Counted from the stretch's first letter, positions 41,901-51,900 are shown. The stretch is 64,000 nt of DNA from Streptomyces sp. Ag109_O5-1 (GCF_003814875.1 NZ_RKQF01000001.1:5022001-5086000), one strand, 5' to 3'. Notes: generated by a model from the letters alone, not told the origin. Made by a program: numbers and translations.

Positions 41901-44900
41901 CAGCAGCACCGCCAGCGCGGCCTGCAGCAGCATGAACACCGTCACACCCTGCTCACGCGCCACCCGCAGCAGCCGCCCGTGCACCTCGGCCGGAATCTCC
42001 ACCGGCACCGCGTGCCCGCGATAGCTCGGCACCGCCGGACGCGGCCGGTCGGCCGGCAGCACCAGCTCCTCCGGCGCACCCGCCAGCACCTGCCGCCAGT
42101 AGGCGACCTGCCGCGAGATCACACTCTCCGGGTCCTGCTTATCACCGAGCAGTTCGCGCTGCCACAGCGTGTAGTCCGCGTACTGCACCGGCAACGGCTC
42201 CCACACCGGCACCCGCCCCTCAAGACGCGCCGCATACGCACCCGAGACATCCTTGGCCAACGGCGCCGTCGACCAGCCGTCCCCGGCGATGTGATGCACC
42301 ACCACCACCAGGACATGCTCGTCCGAGCCATCAGTGAACAGCCACGCCCGGATCGGCACCTCAACCGCCAGATCGAACGCGTACTCCGTTGCGCGTGCGA
42401 CCGCATCCGCCAGCTGCCCGGCAGCCACCTCGACCGCCTCCAGCTCCCAGTCCAGGTCCTCGATGTCGAGGATCTGCTGGAAGGGCTCCCCGTCCTCGGC
42501 CGTGGGGAACACCGTGCGCAGCACCTCGTGCCGCCCGATCACATCCCGCAACGCCGCCGCGAGCGCGGCCGTGTCCACATCACCGGACAACCCCAGGACG
42601 GTCGGGATGTTGTAGAGCGCGCTCGCCCCCTCCAACTGCCCGATGAACCACAACCGCTGCTGCGCGAACGACAGCGGCAACCGCTCCGGACGCACCTGCG
42701 GCACCAACGCCGCCCGCGCCACACCAGCACCCGACAACCGCTGCACCAAACCCGCCACCGTCGGAGCCTCAAACAACGTCCGCAACGACACCTCAACACC
42801 CAGCACCGCCCGGATACGGCTCACCAGGCGCACCGCCAGCAATGAATGACCGCCCAGGACGAAGAAGTCGTCATCGACGCCGACGGACTCCAGGCCCAGG
42901 ACCTCGGCGAACGCCTGACACAGCAATTCCTCACGCACGTTCGCCGGGCCACGCCCGGAACCAGCGAGCACGGTGAAGTCAGGCGCCGGCAGCGCCCTGC
43001 GGTCCAGCTTCCCGTTGGGCGTGAGCGGCAGCGCCTCGAGCACCACCACCGCCGACGGCACCATGTACTCCGGCAACCGCGACGCCACGAACTCCCGCAC
43101 CACGGACGGCAACCCGTCGACGTCCGCACCAGCCCCAGCCCCAGCCACCGGGACGACGTAGGCGACCAGCCGCTTGTCCCCCGTCTCGTCCTCCCGGGCA
43201 ATGACCGCGGCCTGAGCGACCTGCGGGTGCGCGGCCAGGACCGCCTGGATCTCACCCGGCTCGATCCGGAACCCACGCACCTTCACCTGCTCATCAGCCC
43301 GGCCCAGGTACACCAGCTCGCCCTCGGCACTCCAGCGCACCACATCCCCGGTCCGGTACAGCCGGCCACCGCCGACCGGGTCGGTGTCGAAGGGGTCGGC
43401 CACGAACCGCTCCGCCGTCAGACCCGCACGCCCCACATACCCACGCGCCAAACCCGCCCCGCCGATATACAGCTCCCCGGCCACCCCGACCGGCACCGGG
43501 CACAGCCGGTCATCGAGCACGAACACCCGGGTGTTGGCGATCGGACCACCGATCGAGACCACCGCCCCGTCATCGGCACCCAATCCCTTGGCCGTCGACC
43601 AGATCGTAGTCTCGGTCGGACCATACAAATTCGTCACCGACGCGGCCCGGGTCACCAACTCCCGCGCCAACCCGCCCGGCAACGCCTCGCCACCGACCAG
43701 CACCCGCACCCCATCCCAGACACCGGCATCGGCATCCGCATCGGGGTCGCCGACGAGCGCCTGCCACAGACTCGGCGTGCCCTGCACCACAGTCGCAGCA
43801 CACGAGCGCACCAACTCCCGCAACAGCCGCGGATCCCTTACCTGCTCCCGCCCGGCAAGCACCACAGCTGCACCGGTCACCAACGGCAGATACAACTCCA
43901 AACCCGCGATATCGAACCCGACCGTAGTCACCGCCAACAGGCGGTCACCGGGCGCCAGCCCGAACCGATCCTGCATCGAGGCCAGGAAGTTCGCCAATGA
44001 CCCATGCTCAACCCCCACCCCCTTCGGCACCCCCGTTGAACCCGACGTGTAGATCACATACGCCAACTGTCCCAACAAGGGTGAAACCGACAGCGGGCCA
44101 TCGGCCATAGACGACACCGCCGCCACCACCACCGGATCATCCACCACCACCGGCACCGGCGCGTGCGCCGAACCATCAACTCCGGAGAGCACTCCACCGC
44201 AGACCACATCAGTGATCACACATACCGCACCAGCATTGGCCAGCATGAACGCGATCCGCTCGGCCGGCAGCTCCGGGTCGACCGGCAGATACGCCGCCCC
44301 CGCCTTGAGCACCGCCAGCAGCGCGACCACCATGTCCACGCCGCGCTCCAGGCACACCGCCACGACCGACTCGCGACCCACACCCAGCCCGGACAGATGC
44401 CGCGCCAGACGATTCGCCCGCGCATCCAGTTCGGCATAGGACAGCTCGACGCCATCACCCATCACCGCCGTCGCGTGCGGGTTCCGCGCCACCTGCCCGG
44501 CGAAGAGCTCCGGCACCGTCCCCGCCGGCGCCTCGGCCGCCGTGTCGTTCCACTCCACCAGCACCCGACGCCGCTCACCGGCATCCAGTACGTCCACCCC
44601 GGAGATCCGCAGCCCCGGTTCGGTGACCACGGTCTCCAGCACCCGCACCAGACGCTCGGCGATCATCGCCACCGTCTCCGGGTCGAACAGATCCGTCGAC
44701 CCGGTCAGCCCTCCACGAAGCCCGGCAGGGGCGCCCTCGGCATTGAAGACAGAACTAACGGTGACGTCCAGATCGAATTTCGCCGCGGACGCCCCTGCGG
44801 ACATCCCCGCGGACCCCCCTGCGGCCGGCGCGTGCCCGCCGGCTCGCACCCCCGGCAGCTCCAGCACGGCCTCGGCGTTGTTCTGCACGGTGAGCATCAC

Positions 44901-45944
44901 CTGGAACAACGGATGCCGCGACAGCGACCGGGCGGGGGACAGTTCCTCCACCAGAAGCTCGAATGGAACGTCTTGGCTCCCGAGCGCCGAAAGCCCGGCG
45001 TCGCGGACCCTGCTCAGCAACTCCACAAAGGTGGGATCGCCTGACAGGTCGGAACGAATGATCAGGGTGTTGACAAAGAATCCGACCAGATCGTCCAACC
45101 CCTCATCGGTACGCCCGGCGACCGCCGAGCCGATCGGGATGTCCTCACCGGCACCCAGCTTGGACAGCAGGACCGCCAGCGCTGCCTGCACCACCATGAA
45201 CACCGTCGCACCCTGCTCACGCGCGACCCGCAGCAGCCCGGCATGCACCTCGGCCGGAACGTGCAACGGAACAGTGTGCCCGCGATGGCTGGACACCGCC
45301 GGACGCGGACGATCCGTCGGCAGTGTCAGCTCCTCCGGCGCCCCGGCCAGCGCCTGTCGCCAGTACGCGAGCTGCTGGGAGATCAGACTCTCCGTATCGT
45401 CCCTGCTACCGAGCAGCTCGCGCTGCCACAGCGCGTAGTCCGCATATTGACCCGGCAGCGGCGCCCACTGCGGAGCCCGCCCCTCGGACCGCGCGGCGTA
45501 CGCAATCGAGACATCCCTGGCCAGCGGAGCCATCGACCAACCGTCTGCGGCGATGTGGTGCACAACCACCACCAGGACGTGCTTATCCGGCCGGGCCGTG
45601 AACAGCCATGCCCGGATGGGGACTTCCGTCTCGAGGTGGAACACACAGCCCTTCGCTGCTTCCGCCGCGGTGACTAGCTCATCGGCGGCGACCTCGACTA
45701 CCTGGAGTTGCCAAGCTAGATCGTCGATGTCGAGGATTCGCTGATAGGGCTCGCCATCAGCGGTCGGAAACACCGTACGCAGCACCTCGTGCCGCCCGAT
45801 CACATCCCGCAACGCCGCACCCAACGCCACGGAGTCAACGTCGCCCGAGAGCCCCAACATCATCGGGATGTTGTAGAGCACACTCGGCCCCTCCAGCTGT
45901 CCGATGAACCACAACCGGCGCTGAGCGAACGACAACGGAAGCAT
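32919..45944 (-). CDS. NRPS-B: four modules (M6-M9)
   Basis: 4341 residues from ATG 45944 (MLPLSFAQRRLWF), which overlaps the NRPS-A stop as TGATG. Four C-A-T modules; carrier serines near residues 1033, 2102, 3191 and 4285. M6 and M7 begin with L-accepting C domains (HHIAADG, HHIAGDG); M8 and M9 begin with dual epimerization/condensation domains. Pocket codes by eye: DILQLGLIWK (Gly, matching the known code), DVWEFGTVSK (unassigned; Glu at position 278 hints at a basic or polar residue), and DVWHVSLVDK twice (Ser, Ser). The last carrier domain has LGGNSLL in place of LGGHSLL. The C-terminus RPMRNSEES is shared with NRPS-A and encodes the next gene's ribosome binding site. Large parts of M8 and M9 are near-identical at DNA level to M11 and M2. 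Confidence 0.95.
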   Translation of the reverse strand: MLPLSFAQRRLWFIGQLEGPSVLYNIPMMLGLSGDVDSVALGAALRDVIGRHEVLRTVFPTADGEPYQRILDIDDLAWQLQVVEVAADELVTAAEAAKGCVFHLETEVPIRAWLFTARPDKHVLVVVVHHIAADGWSMAPLARDVSIAYAARSEGRAPQWAPLPGQYADYALWQRELLGSRDDTESLISQQLAYWRQALAGAPEELTLPTDRPRPAVSSHRGHTVPLHVPAEVHAGLLRVAREQGATVFMVVQAALAVLLSKLGAGEDIPIGSAVAGRTDEGLDDLVGFFVNTLIIRSDLSGDPTFVELLSRVRDAGLSALGSQDVPFELLVEELSPARSLSRHPLFQVMLTVQNNAEAVLELPGVRAGGHAPAAGGSAGMSAGASAAKFDLDVTVSSVFNAEGAPAGLRGGLTGSTDLFDPETVAMIAERLVRVLETVVTEPGLRISGVDVLDAGERRRVLVEWNDTAAEAPAGTVPELFAGQVARNPHATAVMGDGVELSYAELDARANRLARHLSGLGVGRESVVAVCLERGVDMVVALLAVLKAGAAYLPVDPELPAERIAFMLANAGAVCVITDVVCGGVLSGVDGSAHAPVPVVVDDPVVVAAVSSMADGPLSVSPLLGQLAYVIYTSGSTGVPKGVGVEHGSLANFLASMQDRFGLAPGDRLLAVTTVGFDIAGLELYLPLVTGAAVVLAGREQVRDPRLLRELVRSCAATVVQGTPSLWQALVGDPDADADAGVWDGVRVLVGGEALPGGLARELVTRAASVTNLYGPTETTIWSTAKGLGADDGAVVSIGGPIANTRVFVLDDRLCPVPVGVAGELYIGGAGLARGYVGRAGLTAERFVADPFDTDPVGGGRLYRTGDVVRWSAEGELVYLGRADEQVKVRGFRIEPGEIQAVLAAHPQVAQAAVIAREDETGDKRLVAYVVPVAGAGAGADVDGLPSVVREFVASRLPEYMVPSAVVVLEALPLTPNGKLDRRALPAPDFTVLAGSGRGPANVREELLCQAFAEVLGLESVGVDDDFFVLGGHSLLAVRLVSRIRAVLGVEVSLRTLFEAPTVAGLVQRLSGAGVARAALVPQVRPERLPLSFAQQRLWFIGQLEGASALYNIPTVLGLSGDVDTAALAAALRDVIGRHEVLRTVFPTAEDGEPFQQILDIEDLDWELEAVEVAAGQLADAVARATEYAFDLAVEVPIRAWLFTDGSDEHVLVVVVHHIAGDGWSTAPLAKDVSGAYAARLEGRVPVWEPLPVQYADYTLWQRELLGDKQDPESVISRQVAYWRQVLAGAPEELVLPADRPRPAVPSYRGHAVPVEIPAEVHGRLLRVAREQGVTVFMLLQAALAVLLAKLGAGTDIPIGATVAGRTDEALDDLVGFFVNTLVMRTDVSGDPTFEQLLARVREVSLAGFEHQDVPFERLVEELAPARSLSRHPLFQVMLTVQNNAAAELELPGVRAGGHTASATAVAAAKFDLDVTVSEVFAVEGAPAGLRGVVIGSADLFDAETVAVIVGRLMRVLEAVVADPGLRVSGVDVLDAGERRRVLVEWNDTAAVVPAGTLPELFAAQVARTPDAVAVVFEGVSVSYAELDARANRLARYLSGLGVGAESVVGVCLERGVELVVALLAVLKTGAAYLPVDPELPAERISFMLADAGAVCVVTDVACGAGVAAGSLPVVLVDDPQVVSTVSSVSAEALDVCVLPGQSAYVIYTSGSTGVPKGVVTPHWGAVNLIWWLLDEYGLGASDRILHKTPIGFDVSVWELFLPLVCGARLVVARPGGHRDPAYLVGLVREQGVTAVEFVPAMLELFVAEPAAGGCVSLRQVFSGGEELSTVLRDRFFEVLPGAHLHNTYGPTEASVSVTSQECVPGMGETAVPIGRPMWNVRAYVLDERLAPVPVGVAGELYLAGVQLARGYVGRAGLTAGRFVADPFDTDPVGGGRLYRTGDVVRWDADGALVFAGRADDQVKIRGFRIEPGEVQAVVARHPQVAQAVVIVREDAVGDKRLVAYVVPAAGDQADPGTLREFAASRLPEYMVPSAVMVLEALPLTVNGKLDRRALPAPDFASLTGSGRAPANVREEVLCQAFAEVLGLESVGVDDDFFVLGGHSLLAVRLVEWLRVRGVSVSVRTLFEAPTPARLAAASGAVSVVVPENLIPDGAQVITPEMLPLVELTEAEVQAVVSGVEGGAGNVADIYPLAPLQEGILFHHLLADGGDDTYVTPFVLEFDDRSRVDGFVAALQQVVDRHDVFRTSVVWQGLREPVQVVWRSAALSVTEVSLAAADGTDLAADLISAVGLSMDLGRAPLLDLHVAEVSGGRWLGLVRTHHLVQDHTAMDIVLDEIQTILAGRGEELPEPLPFRDFVAQARAGLETGEHEEFFRELLAGVEEPTAAFGVSDVRGDGSEVVHAIRDLDADLGVRLREVARRLGASAATVMHVAWSRVLAVVAGRDDVVFGTVLFGRMNAGAGSDRVPGLFMNTLPVRVRTGDLGVLDAVTAMRGLLAGLLEHEHAPLALAQRASAVPADEPLFTTLFNYRHNTAGGSQGAGESDAADGDGFEGLRPVFIQEQTNYPLTVSVDDNGDGLGLVVDAVGPIDPRAVAGMLHTAVGDLVAALEDALEGGAQTPLSGVSVLDGTELDRVLRQWNDTAAEVPVGTLPGLFAGQVARSPDAVAVVFEGVSVSYAELDARANRLARYLCGLGVGPESVVGVCLPRGVEMVVALLAVLKAGAAYLPVDPELPAERVSFVLADAGAVCVIADAVSGAGVAAGSVPVVVVDDPRVSALSGDAVPVSVVSGNPAYVIYTSGSTGVPKGVVVSHAGIVNRLVWMQDRFGLAPGERVLHKTPFGFDVSVWELFWPLVQGAVMVVARPGGHRDPGYVAELVREQRVDTVHFVPSMLEAFLAVPQAGRCGSLRRVVCSGEALGAGVRDRFFAVFGADAGLFNLYGPTEASVDVTGYQVRPDGSSVVPIGRPVANTRVFVLDERLCPVPVGVAGELYLAGVQLARGYVGRAGLTAERFVADPFDTDPVGGGRLYRTGDVVRWSAEGELVYLGRADEQVKVRGFRIEPGEIQAVIAAHPQVAQAAVIAREDETGDKRLVAYVVPAAGDQADPGTLREFAASRLPEYMVPSAVMVLEALPLTVNGKLDRKALPAPDFASLTGSGRGPANVREEVLCQAFAEVLGLESVGVEDDFFALGGHSLLAVRLVEWLRVRGVSVSVRTLFEAPTPARLAAASGAVSVSVPENLIPDGAQVITPEMLPLVELTEAEVQAVVSGVEGGAGNVADIYPLAPLQEGILFHHLLADGGQDAYVLPSVIEFDDRSRVDGFVAALQQVVDRHDVFRTSVVWQGLREPVQVVWRSAALPVTEVSLDTHAADPAAELMSVVGLVMDLGRAPLLDLHVAEVSGGRWLGLVRVHHLVQDHTALDIVLDEIQTILAGRAETLPEPLPFRDFVAQARAGLDSGEHEEFFRELLAGVEEPTAAFGVSDVRGDGSEVVHAIRGLDAGVVVRLREVARRLGASAATVMHVAWSRVLAVVAGRDDVVFGTVLFGRMNAGAGSDRVPGLFMNTLPVRVRTGDLGVLDAVTAMRGLLAGLLEHEHAPLALAQRASAVPADEPLFTTLFNYRHNTAGGSQGAESDGAAHGDGFEGLRPVFSREQTNYPLSVSVDDDGDGLGLMVDAVGPIDPRAVAGMLHTAVGDLVAALEDALEGGAQTPLSGVSVLDGTELDRVLRQWNDTAAEVPVGTLPGLFAGQVARSPDAVAVVFEGVSVSYAELDARANRLARYLCGLGVGPESVVGVCLPRGVEMVVALLAVLKAGAAYLPVDPELPAERVSFVLADAGAVCVLTESVVAGVLSGVDVGSVPVVVVDDPGVVAAVAALSAADPGVSVVSGNPAYVIYTSGSTGVPKGVVVSHAGIVNRLVWMQDRFGLAPGERVLHKTPFGFDVSVWELFWPLVQGAVMVVARPGGHRDPGYVAELVREQRVDTVHFVPSMLEAFLAVPQAGRCGSLRRVVCSGEALGAGVRDRFFAVFGADAGLFNLYGPTEASVDVTGYQVRPDGSSVVPIGRPVANTRVFVLDERLCPVPVGVAGELYLAGVQLARGYVGRAGLTAERFVADPFDTDPAGGGRLYRTGDVVRWSAEGELVYLGRADEQVKVRGFRIEPGEIQAVIAAHPQVAQAAVIAREDETGDKRLVAYVVPVAGDQADPGTLREFAASRLPEYMVPSAVMVLEALPLTVNGKLDRKALPAPDFASPASSRRAPANAREEALCQAFAEVLGLESVGVDDDFFDLGGNSLLAVRLISRIRSLLKVEVPLRVLLNEPTVARLARQIQNQKPARPALRPMRNSEES
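32922..36123 (-). other. NRPS module M9 (dual C, A, T), Ser
   Basis: A dual C domain (HHLLADGGQD) is followed by a serine A domain whose N-terminal part matches M2 rather than M8 or M11. The T domain has LGGNSLL and ends NRPS-B. Confidence 0.78.
33400..34770 (-). repeat. Serine A-domain DNA repeat, copy in M9
   Basis: Constant offset of 6506 bases from the M11 copy across the A core. The N-terminal A segment (VLTESVVAGVLSG) instead matches the M2 copy. Confidence 0.85.
36124..39386 (-). other. NRPS module M8 (dual C, A, T), Ser
   Basis: A dual C domain (HHLLADGGDD) is followed by a serine A domain (DVWHVSLVDK). Its A domain, including the N-terminal part, is near-identical to that of M11. 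D-Ser is predicted because M9 also starts with a dual C domain. Confidence 0.78.
36682..38040 (-). repeat. Serine A-domain DNA repeat, copy in M8
   Basis: Offset 3282 bases from the M9 copy and 9788 from the M11 copy. The N-terminal A segment (VIADAVSGAGVAAG) matches M11. Confidence 0.85.
39387..42689 (-). other. NRPS module M7 (C, A, T), unassigned
   Basis: The A-domain pocket (GFDVSVWE; AVEFVPAML; QVFSGGEEL; NTYGPTEASVS) gives DVWEFGTVSK, which I cannot assign. The acidic Glu278 is compatible with a basic or diamino substrate. The dual C domain of M8 would make it D. Confidence 0.65.
42690..45944 (-). other. NRPS module M6 (C, A, T), Gly
   Basis: The C domain starts at the first residues of NRPS-B. 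The A-domain code DILQLGLIWK equals the published glycine code. Confidence 0.8.
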
Positions 45945-48900
45945 CAGGACTCCTCTGAATTGCGCATCGGCCGAAACGCCGGCCTGGTCGACTTCCGATT
46001 TCTCACACGGGCTGCGAGCCCGGCCACCGTCGGAGCCTCGAACAAGGTTCGTATGTCCATCTCGATTCCCAGGGCCGCGCGGATCCTGCTGATCAGCCGC
46101 ACTGCAAGCAGGGAATGTCCACCCAGAGCGAAGAAGTCGTCATCGACTCCGACGGACTCCAGGCCGAGGACCTCGGCGAACGCCTGGCACAACGCCTCCT
46201 CGCGGGCGTTGGCTGGAGCACGCCCGGAGCCGGCTGCGGACGCGAGGTCCGGCGCCGGCAGCGCCCTGCGGTCCAGCTTCCCGTTGGGCGTGAGCGGCAG
46301 CGCCTCGAGCACCACCACCGCCGAGGGCACCATGTACTCCGGCAACCGGGCGCCGACGTGCTCCCGCACCACGGACGGCAACCCGTCGACGTCCGCACCA
46401 TCACCGTCCCCGGCCGCCGGGACGACGTAGGCGACCAGACGCTTGTCCCCCGTCTCGTCCTCCCGGGCGATGACCGCGGCCCGGGCGACCTGCGGGTGCG
46501 CGGCGATGACCGCCTGGATCTCACCCGGCTCGATCCGGAACCCACGCACCTTCACCTGCTCATCGGCACGCCCCAGGTACACCAGGTTGCCCTCGGCATC
46601 CCAGCGCACCACATCCCCGGTCCGGTACAACCGGCCACCACCGGCCGGGTCGGTGTCGAAGGGGTCGGCCACGAACCGGCCCGCGGTCAGACCCGCACGC
46701 CCCACATACCCACGCGCCAGACCCGCCCCGGCCACATACAACTCCCCGGCCACCCCGACCGGCACCGGGCACAGCCGCTCGTCCAGCACATAGGCCCGGG
46801 CGTTGAGGATAGGACCACCGATATTCGGCACATCCCCGGCCGACAGCACGCCCGACATGGCCGCACACACCGTCGTCTCCGTAGGCCCGTACGCATTGAC
46901 CAACCGCCGCCCCGGAGCCCACCGGGCCACCAACTCCCCACCCAGCGCCTCACCGGCCGACACCAGCGTGGTCACCGAACCCAGATCCGCCGGATCCAGT
47001 ACCTCCAGCACCGCCGGCGGCAACGTCACATGCGTCACGCCATGCCGCGCCACCACACCGGCCAGCCCCGCACCCGGCAACAGCTCCCGAGCCGGCGCCA
47101 CCACCAAACACGCACCCGAGCCCAACGACACGAAGACTTCAGCGCCGGCCGCATCGAATCCCACCGACGCGAACTGCAACACCCTGCTGCCCACGCCGAT
47201 CGCGAACCGCCGTGCCTGGGCAGCCACCAGACTCCCCAGCCCCGTATGCGTCACGACCACGCCCTTCGGCAACCCCGTCGACCCCGAGGTGTAGATCACA
47301 TACGCCGGATGATCCAGAAGCAGAGGCACCGACAGCGGACCATCAGCCATCGACGAAACCGCCGCCACCACCACCGGATCATCCACAACCACCACCGGCG
47401 CCGAACCAACGTTTACACCGGCCCCCGACAGCGCTCCCACACAGGCGGCATCGGCGATCACACACACCGCACCCGCGTCCGCCAGCATGAACGAGATCCG
47501 CTCCGCCGGCAGCTCCGGGTCGACCGGCAGATACGCCGCCCCCGCCTTCAGCACCGCCAGCAACGCCACCACCATCTCCACACCCCGCGGCAGACACAGA
47601 CCCACCACCGCCTCCGGACCCACACCCAGCCCGGAGAGGTAGCGGGCCAGACGGTTCGCCCGCGCATCCAACTCCGCATACGACACCGACACGCCCTCGA
47701 ACACCACCGCCACAGCATCCGGCGTCCGCGCCACCTGCCCCGCGAACAACTCCGGCACCGTCCCCGCCGGCACCACGGCCGCCGTGTCGTTCCACTCCAC
47801 CAGCACCCGACGCCGCTCACCGGCATCCAGTACGTCCACCCCAGAGATCCGCAGCCCCGGATCGGCGACAACCGCCTCCAGCACCCGCACCAGACGCCCG
47901 ACGATCACCGCCACCGTCTCCGGATCGAACAGATCCGCCGACCCGATCACCCCGCCATGAAGCCCAGCAGGGACACCCTCGGCACCGAAGACCTCAGAGA
48001 CGGTCACGTCCAGGTCGAACTTCGCCACCGACGCCGCTGCGGCCGAGGCCGCGTGGCCGCCGGCCCGCACGCCCGGCAGCTCCAGCTCCGCGGCGGCGTT
48101 GTTCTGCACCGTGAGCATCACCTGGAACAACGGATGCCGGGACAGTGAGCGGGCCGGAGCCAGCTCCTCCACCAGCCGCTCGAACGGCACATCCTGATGC
48201 TCGAACCCGGCCAGGCTCGTCTGCCGCACCCGAGCCAGCAGCTCGGTGAACGTCGGATCGCCCGACACATCCGTGCGCATCACCAGCGTGTTGACGAAGA
48301 ACCCGACCAGATCATCGAGCGCCTCATCCGTACGCCCCGCGACCGTCGCACCGATCGGAATGTCGGTGCCCGCACCCAGCTTCGCCAGCAGCACCGCCAG
48401 CGCGGCCTGCAGCAGCATGAACACCGTCACACCCTGCTCACGCGCCACCGCCAGCAGCCGCCCGTGCACCTCGGCCGGAACCCGCAACGGCACCGCGTGC
48501 CCGCGATGACTCGCCACCGCCGGACGCGGCCGGTCGGCCGGCAGCGCCAGCTCCTCCGGCGCACCCGCCAGCACCTGCCGCCAGTAGGCGACCTGCCGCG
48601 AGATCACACTCTCCGGATCGTCCTCGTCACCGAGCAGTTCACGCTGCCACAGCGTGTAGTCCGCGTACTGCACCGGCAACGGCTCCCACACCGGCACCCG
48701 CCCCTCAAGACGCGCCGCATACGCGCCCGAGACATCCTTGGCCAACGGCGCCGTCGACCAGCCGTCCCCGGCGATGTGATGCACCACCACCACCAGGACA
48801 TGCTCGTCCGAGCCATCGGTGAACAGCCACGCCCGGATCGGCACCTCAACCGCCAGATCGAACGCGTACCCGGCCGCCGCCGCAACCTGCTCAGGCAGAT

Positions 48901-51900
48901 CAGCCGGGGCCACCTCCACAACCCGCAGCTCCCACTCCAGATCATCGATGTCGAGGATCTGCTGGAACGGCTGCCCGTCCTCGGCCGTGGGGAACACGGT
49001 GCGCAGCACCTCGTGCCGCCCGATCACATCCCGCAACGCCGCCGCGAGCGCGGCCGTGTCCACATCACCGGACAACCCCAGTGCCGTCGGGATGTTGTAG
49101 AGCGCGCTCGCCCCCTCCAACTGCCCGATGAACCACAACCGCTGTTGCGCGAACGACAGCGGCAACCGCTCCGGACGCACCTGCGGCACCAACGCGGAAC
49201 GCGCCACACCAGCACCCGACAACCGCGCCGCCAAACCCGCCACCGTCGGAGCCTCAAACAACGTCCGCAACGACACCTCAACACCCAGCACCGCCCGGAT
49301 ACGGCTCACCAACCGCACCGCCAGCAGCGAATGCCCACCCAGGACGAAGAAGTCGTCATCGACCCCGACGGACTCCAGGCCCAGGACCTCGGCGAACGCC
49401 TGACACAGCAATTCCTCACGCACGTTCGCCGGGCCACGCCCGGAACCGGCGAGCGATGCGAAGTCCGGCGCCGGCAGCACCTTGCGGTCCAGCTTCCCGT
49501 TCACCGTGAGCGGCAGCGCCTCCAGCACCACCACCGCCGACGGCACCATGTACTCCGGCATCCGCGACGCCACGAACTCCCGCATCTCAGACGGCAACGC
49601 GTCGACGTCCACACCATCACCAGCCCCAGCCGCCGGGACGACGTAGGCGACCAGCCGCTTGTCGCCAGTGGTGTCCTCCCGGGCGATGACCGCGGCCTGG
49701 GCGACCTGCGAGTGCGCGGCCAGGACCGCCTGGATCTCACCCGGCTCGATCCGGAACCCACGCACCTTCACCTGCTCATCGGCACGCCCCACGAAGACCA
49801 GCTCACCGGACTCCGACCACCGCACCACGTCCCCGGTCCGGTACAAACGCTCCCCCAGACCGAACGGGTCGGCCACGAACCGGCCCGCGGTCAGACCCGC
49901 ACGCCCCACATACCCACGCGCCAGCTGCGCCCCGGCCACATACAACTCTCCCGCGACCCCGACCGGGACCGGAGCCAGCCGGTCATCGAGCACGAACACC
50001 CGCAGACCGGGAATCCCCCGCCCGACCACACTGGCCGTCGTTCCTGTGTCCCCCGCCTCAAGCGCACGGTACGTGACATGCACGGTGGTCTCGGTGATCC
50101 CGTACATGTTGACCAGACGCGGTCCACCCTCCGGCCGCCGCGCCCACCAGTCAGCCAACCGCGCCGGCTCCAACGCCTCCCCACCGAACACCACAGCCCG
50201 CAGCGACTCACCCGAGGCCGCCCGCCCCGCCTCAGCCGCGACCAACTGGTAGAACGCCGAGGGCGTCTGACTCAGGACCGTGACCCGCTCGCGCTCAAGC
50301 AGATCCCAGAACTCCTCCGGAGACCGCGACACCGCATACGAGACCACCACGACCCGCCCACCGTGCAGCAGCGCCCCCCACAACTCCCACACCGAGAAGT
50401 CGAACGCAAACGAATGGAACCAGCTCCACACGTCCCCCGACCCGAACTCGAACAGCCCCACCGCCGCCGCGAACAGACTCGCCACATTGCGATGAGTCAC
50501 CGCCACGCCCTTCGGACGGCCCGCCGACCCGGACGTGTAGATCACATACGCAGGGTGATCCAGCAACAGAGGACTGCCACACTCCGCCGACGTCAGACCG
50601 CTGTCATCCAGCCCGGCAACATGCGCAGCCACCTCAGGATCATCCAGCACAAGCACCGGAACATCCACCGCAGGCACAGCCGCGACACACCCCGCCTCGG
50701 TGAACACCAACGACGGACGGGCATCAGCGAGCATGAAGGCGATCCGCTCGGCCGGGTACTCCGGATCCACCGGCAGATACGCCGCACCCGCCTTCAACAC
50801 CGCCAGCAGCGCCACCACCAGATCGGCCGAACGCTCCATCACCACCGCGACCACCGACTCCGGACCCACACCCCGCCCGGCCAGCAACCGGGCCAGACGA
50901 TTCGCCCGCCCGTCCAACTCCGCATACGTCAGCCGCTCGTCGCCAGCCACCACCGCCACAGCATCCGGGATCCGCGCCACCTGCCCGGCGAACAACTCCG
51001 GCACCGTCCCCGCCGGCACCACGGCCGCCGTGTCGTTCCACTCCACCAGCACCCGACGCCGCTCACCGGCATCCAGCACGCCCACCGCCGACAGCGGCAC
51101 CTGCGCACCGCCCTCCAGGCCCTCCTCCAACGCCGCCACCAGGTCACCGACCGCCGTATGCAGCATCCCGGCAACCGCCCGCGGATCGATCGACCCGACC
51201 GCATCCACTACCAGACTAAGTTCATCACCGTTGTCATCGACCGACACCGTCAACGGGTAGTTGGTCCGATCCCGGAGGAAGACCGGCCGGAGGCCCTCGA
51301 TCCCGTCGCCGTCGGCGGCACCGGGCTCACCAGCGCCCTGAGACCCGCCGGCGGTGTTGTGCCGGTAGTTGAGCAGCGTGGTGAACAACGGCTCATTCGC
51401 CGGCACCGCGCTGGCACGCTGGGCCACCGCCAACGGCGCATGCTCGTGCTCCAGCAGGCCGGCCAGCAGTCCACGCATCGCCGTGACCGCATCCAGCACA
51501 CCGAGATCCCCGGTACGCACCCGCACCGGCAGGGTGTTCATGAACAACCCCGGCACCCGGTCCGAGCCGGCACCCGCGTTCATCCGCCCGAACAGCACCG
51601 TGCCGAACACCACGTCGTCACGGCCCGCAACCACCGCCAGCACCCGCGACCACGCCACATGCATCACCGTGGCAGGACTCGCCCCCAACCGCCGGGCCAC
51701 CTCCCGCAGCCGCACCACAACACCGGCATCCAGGCCACGTATTGCGTGAACAACCTCGGAACCGTCACCGCGCACGTCGCTGACTCCGAACGCCGCGGTC
51801 GGCTCCTCCACCCCGGCCAAAAGCTCCCGGAAGAACTCCTCATGCTCCCCAGTCGCCAGCCCGGCCCGGGCCTGCGCCACGAAGTCCCGGAACGGCAACG

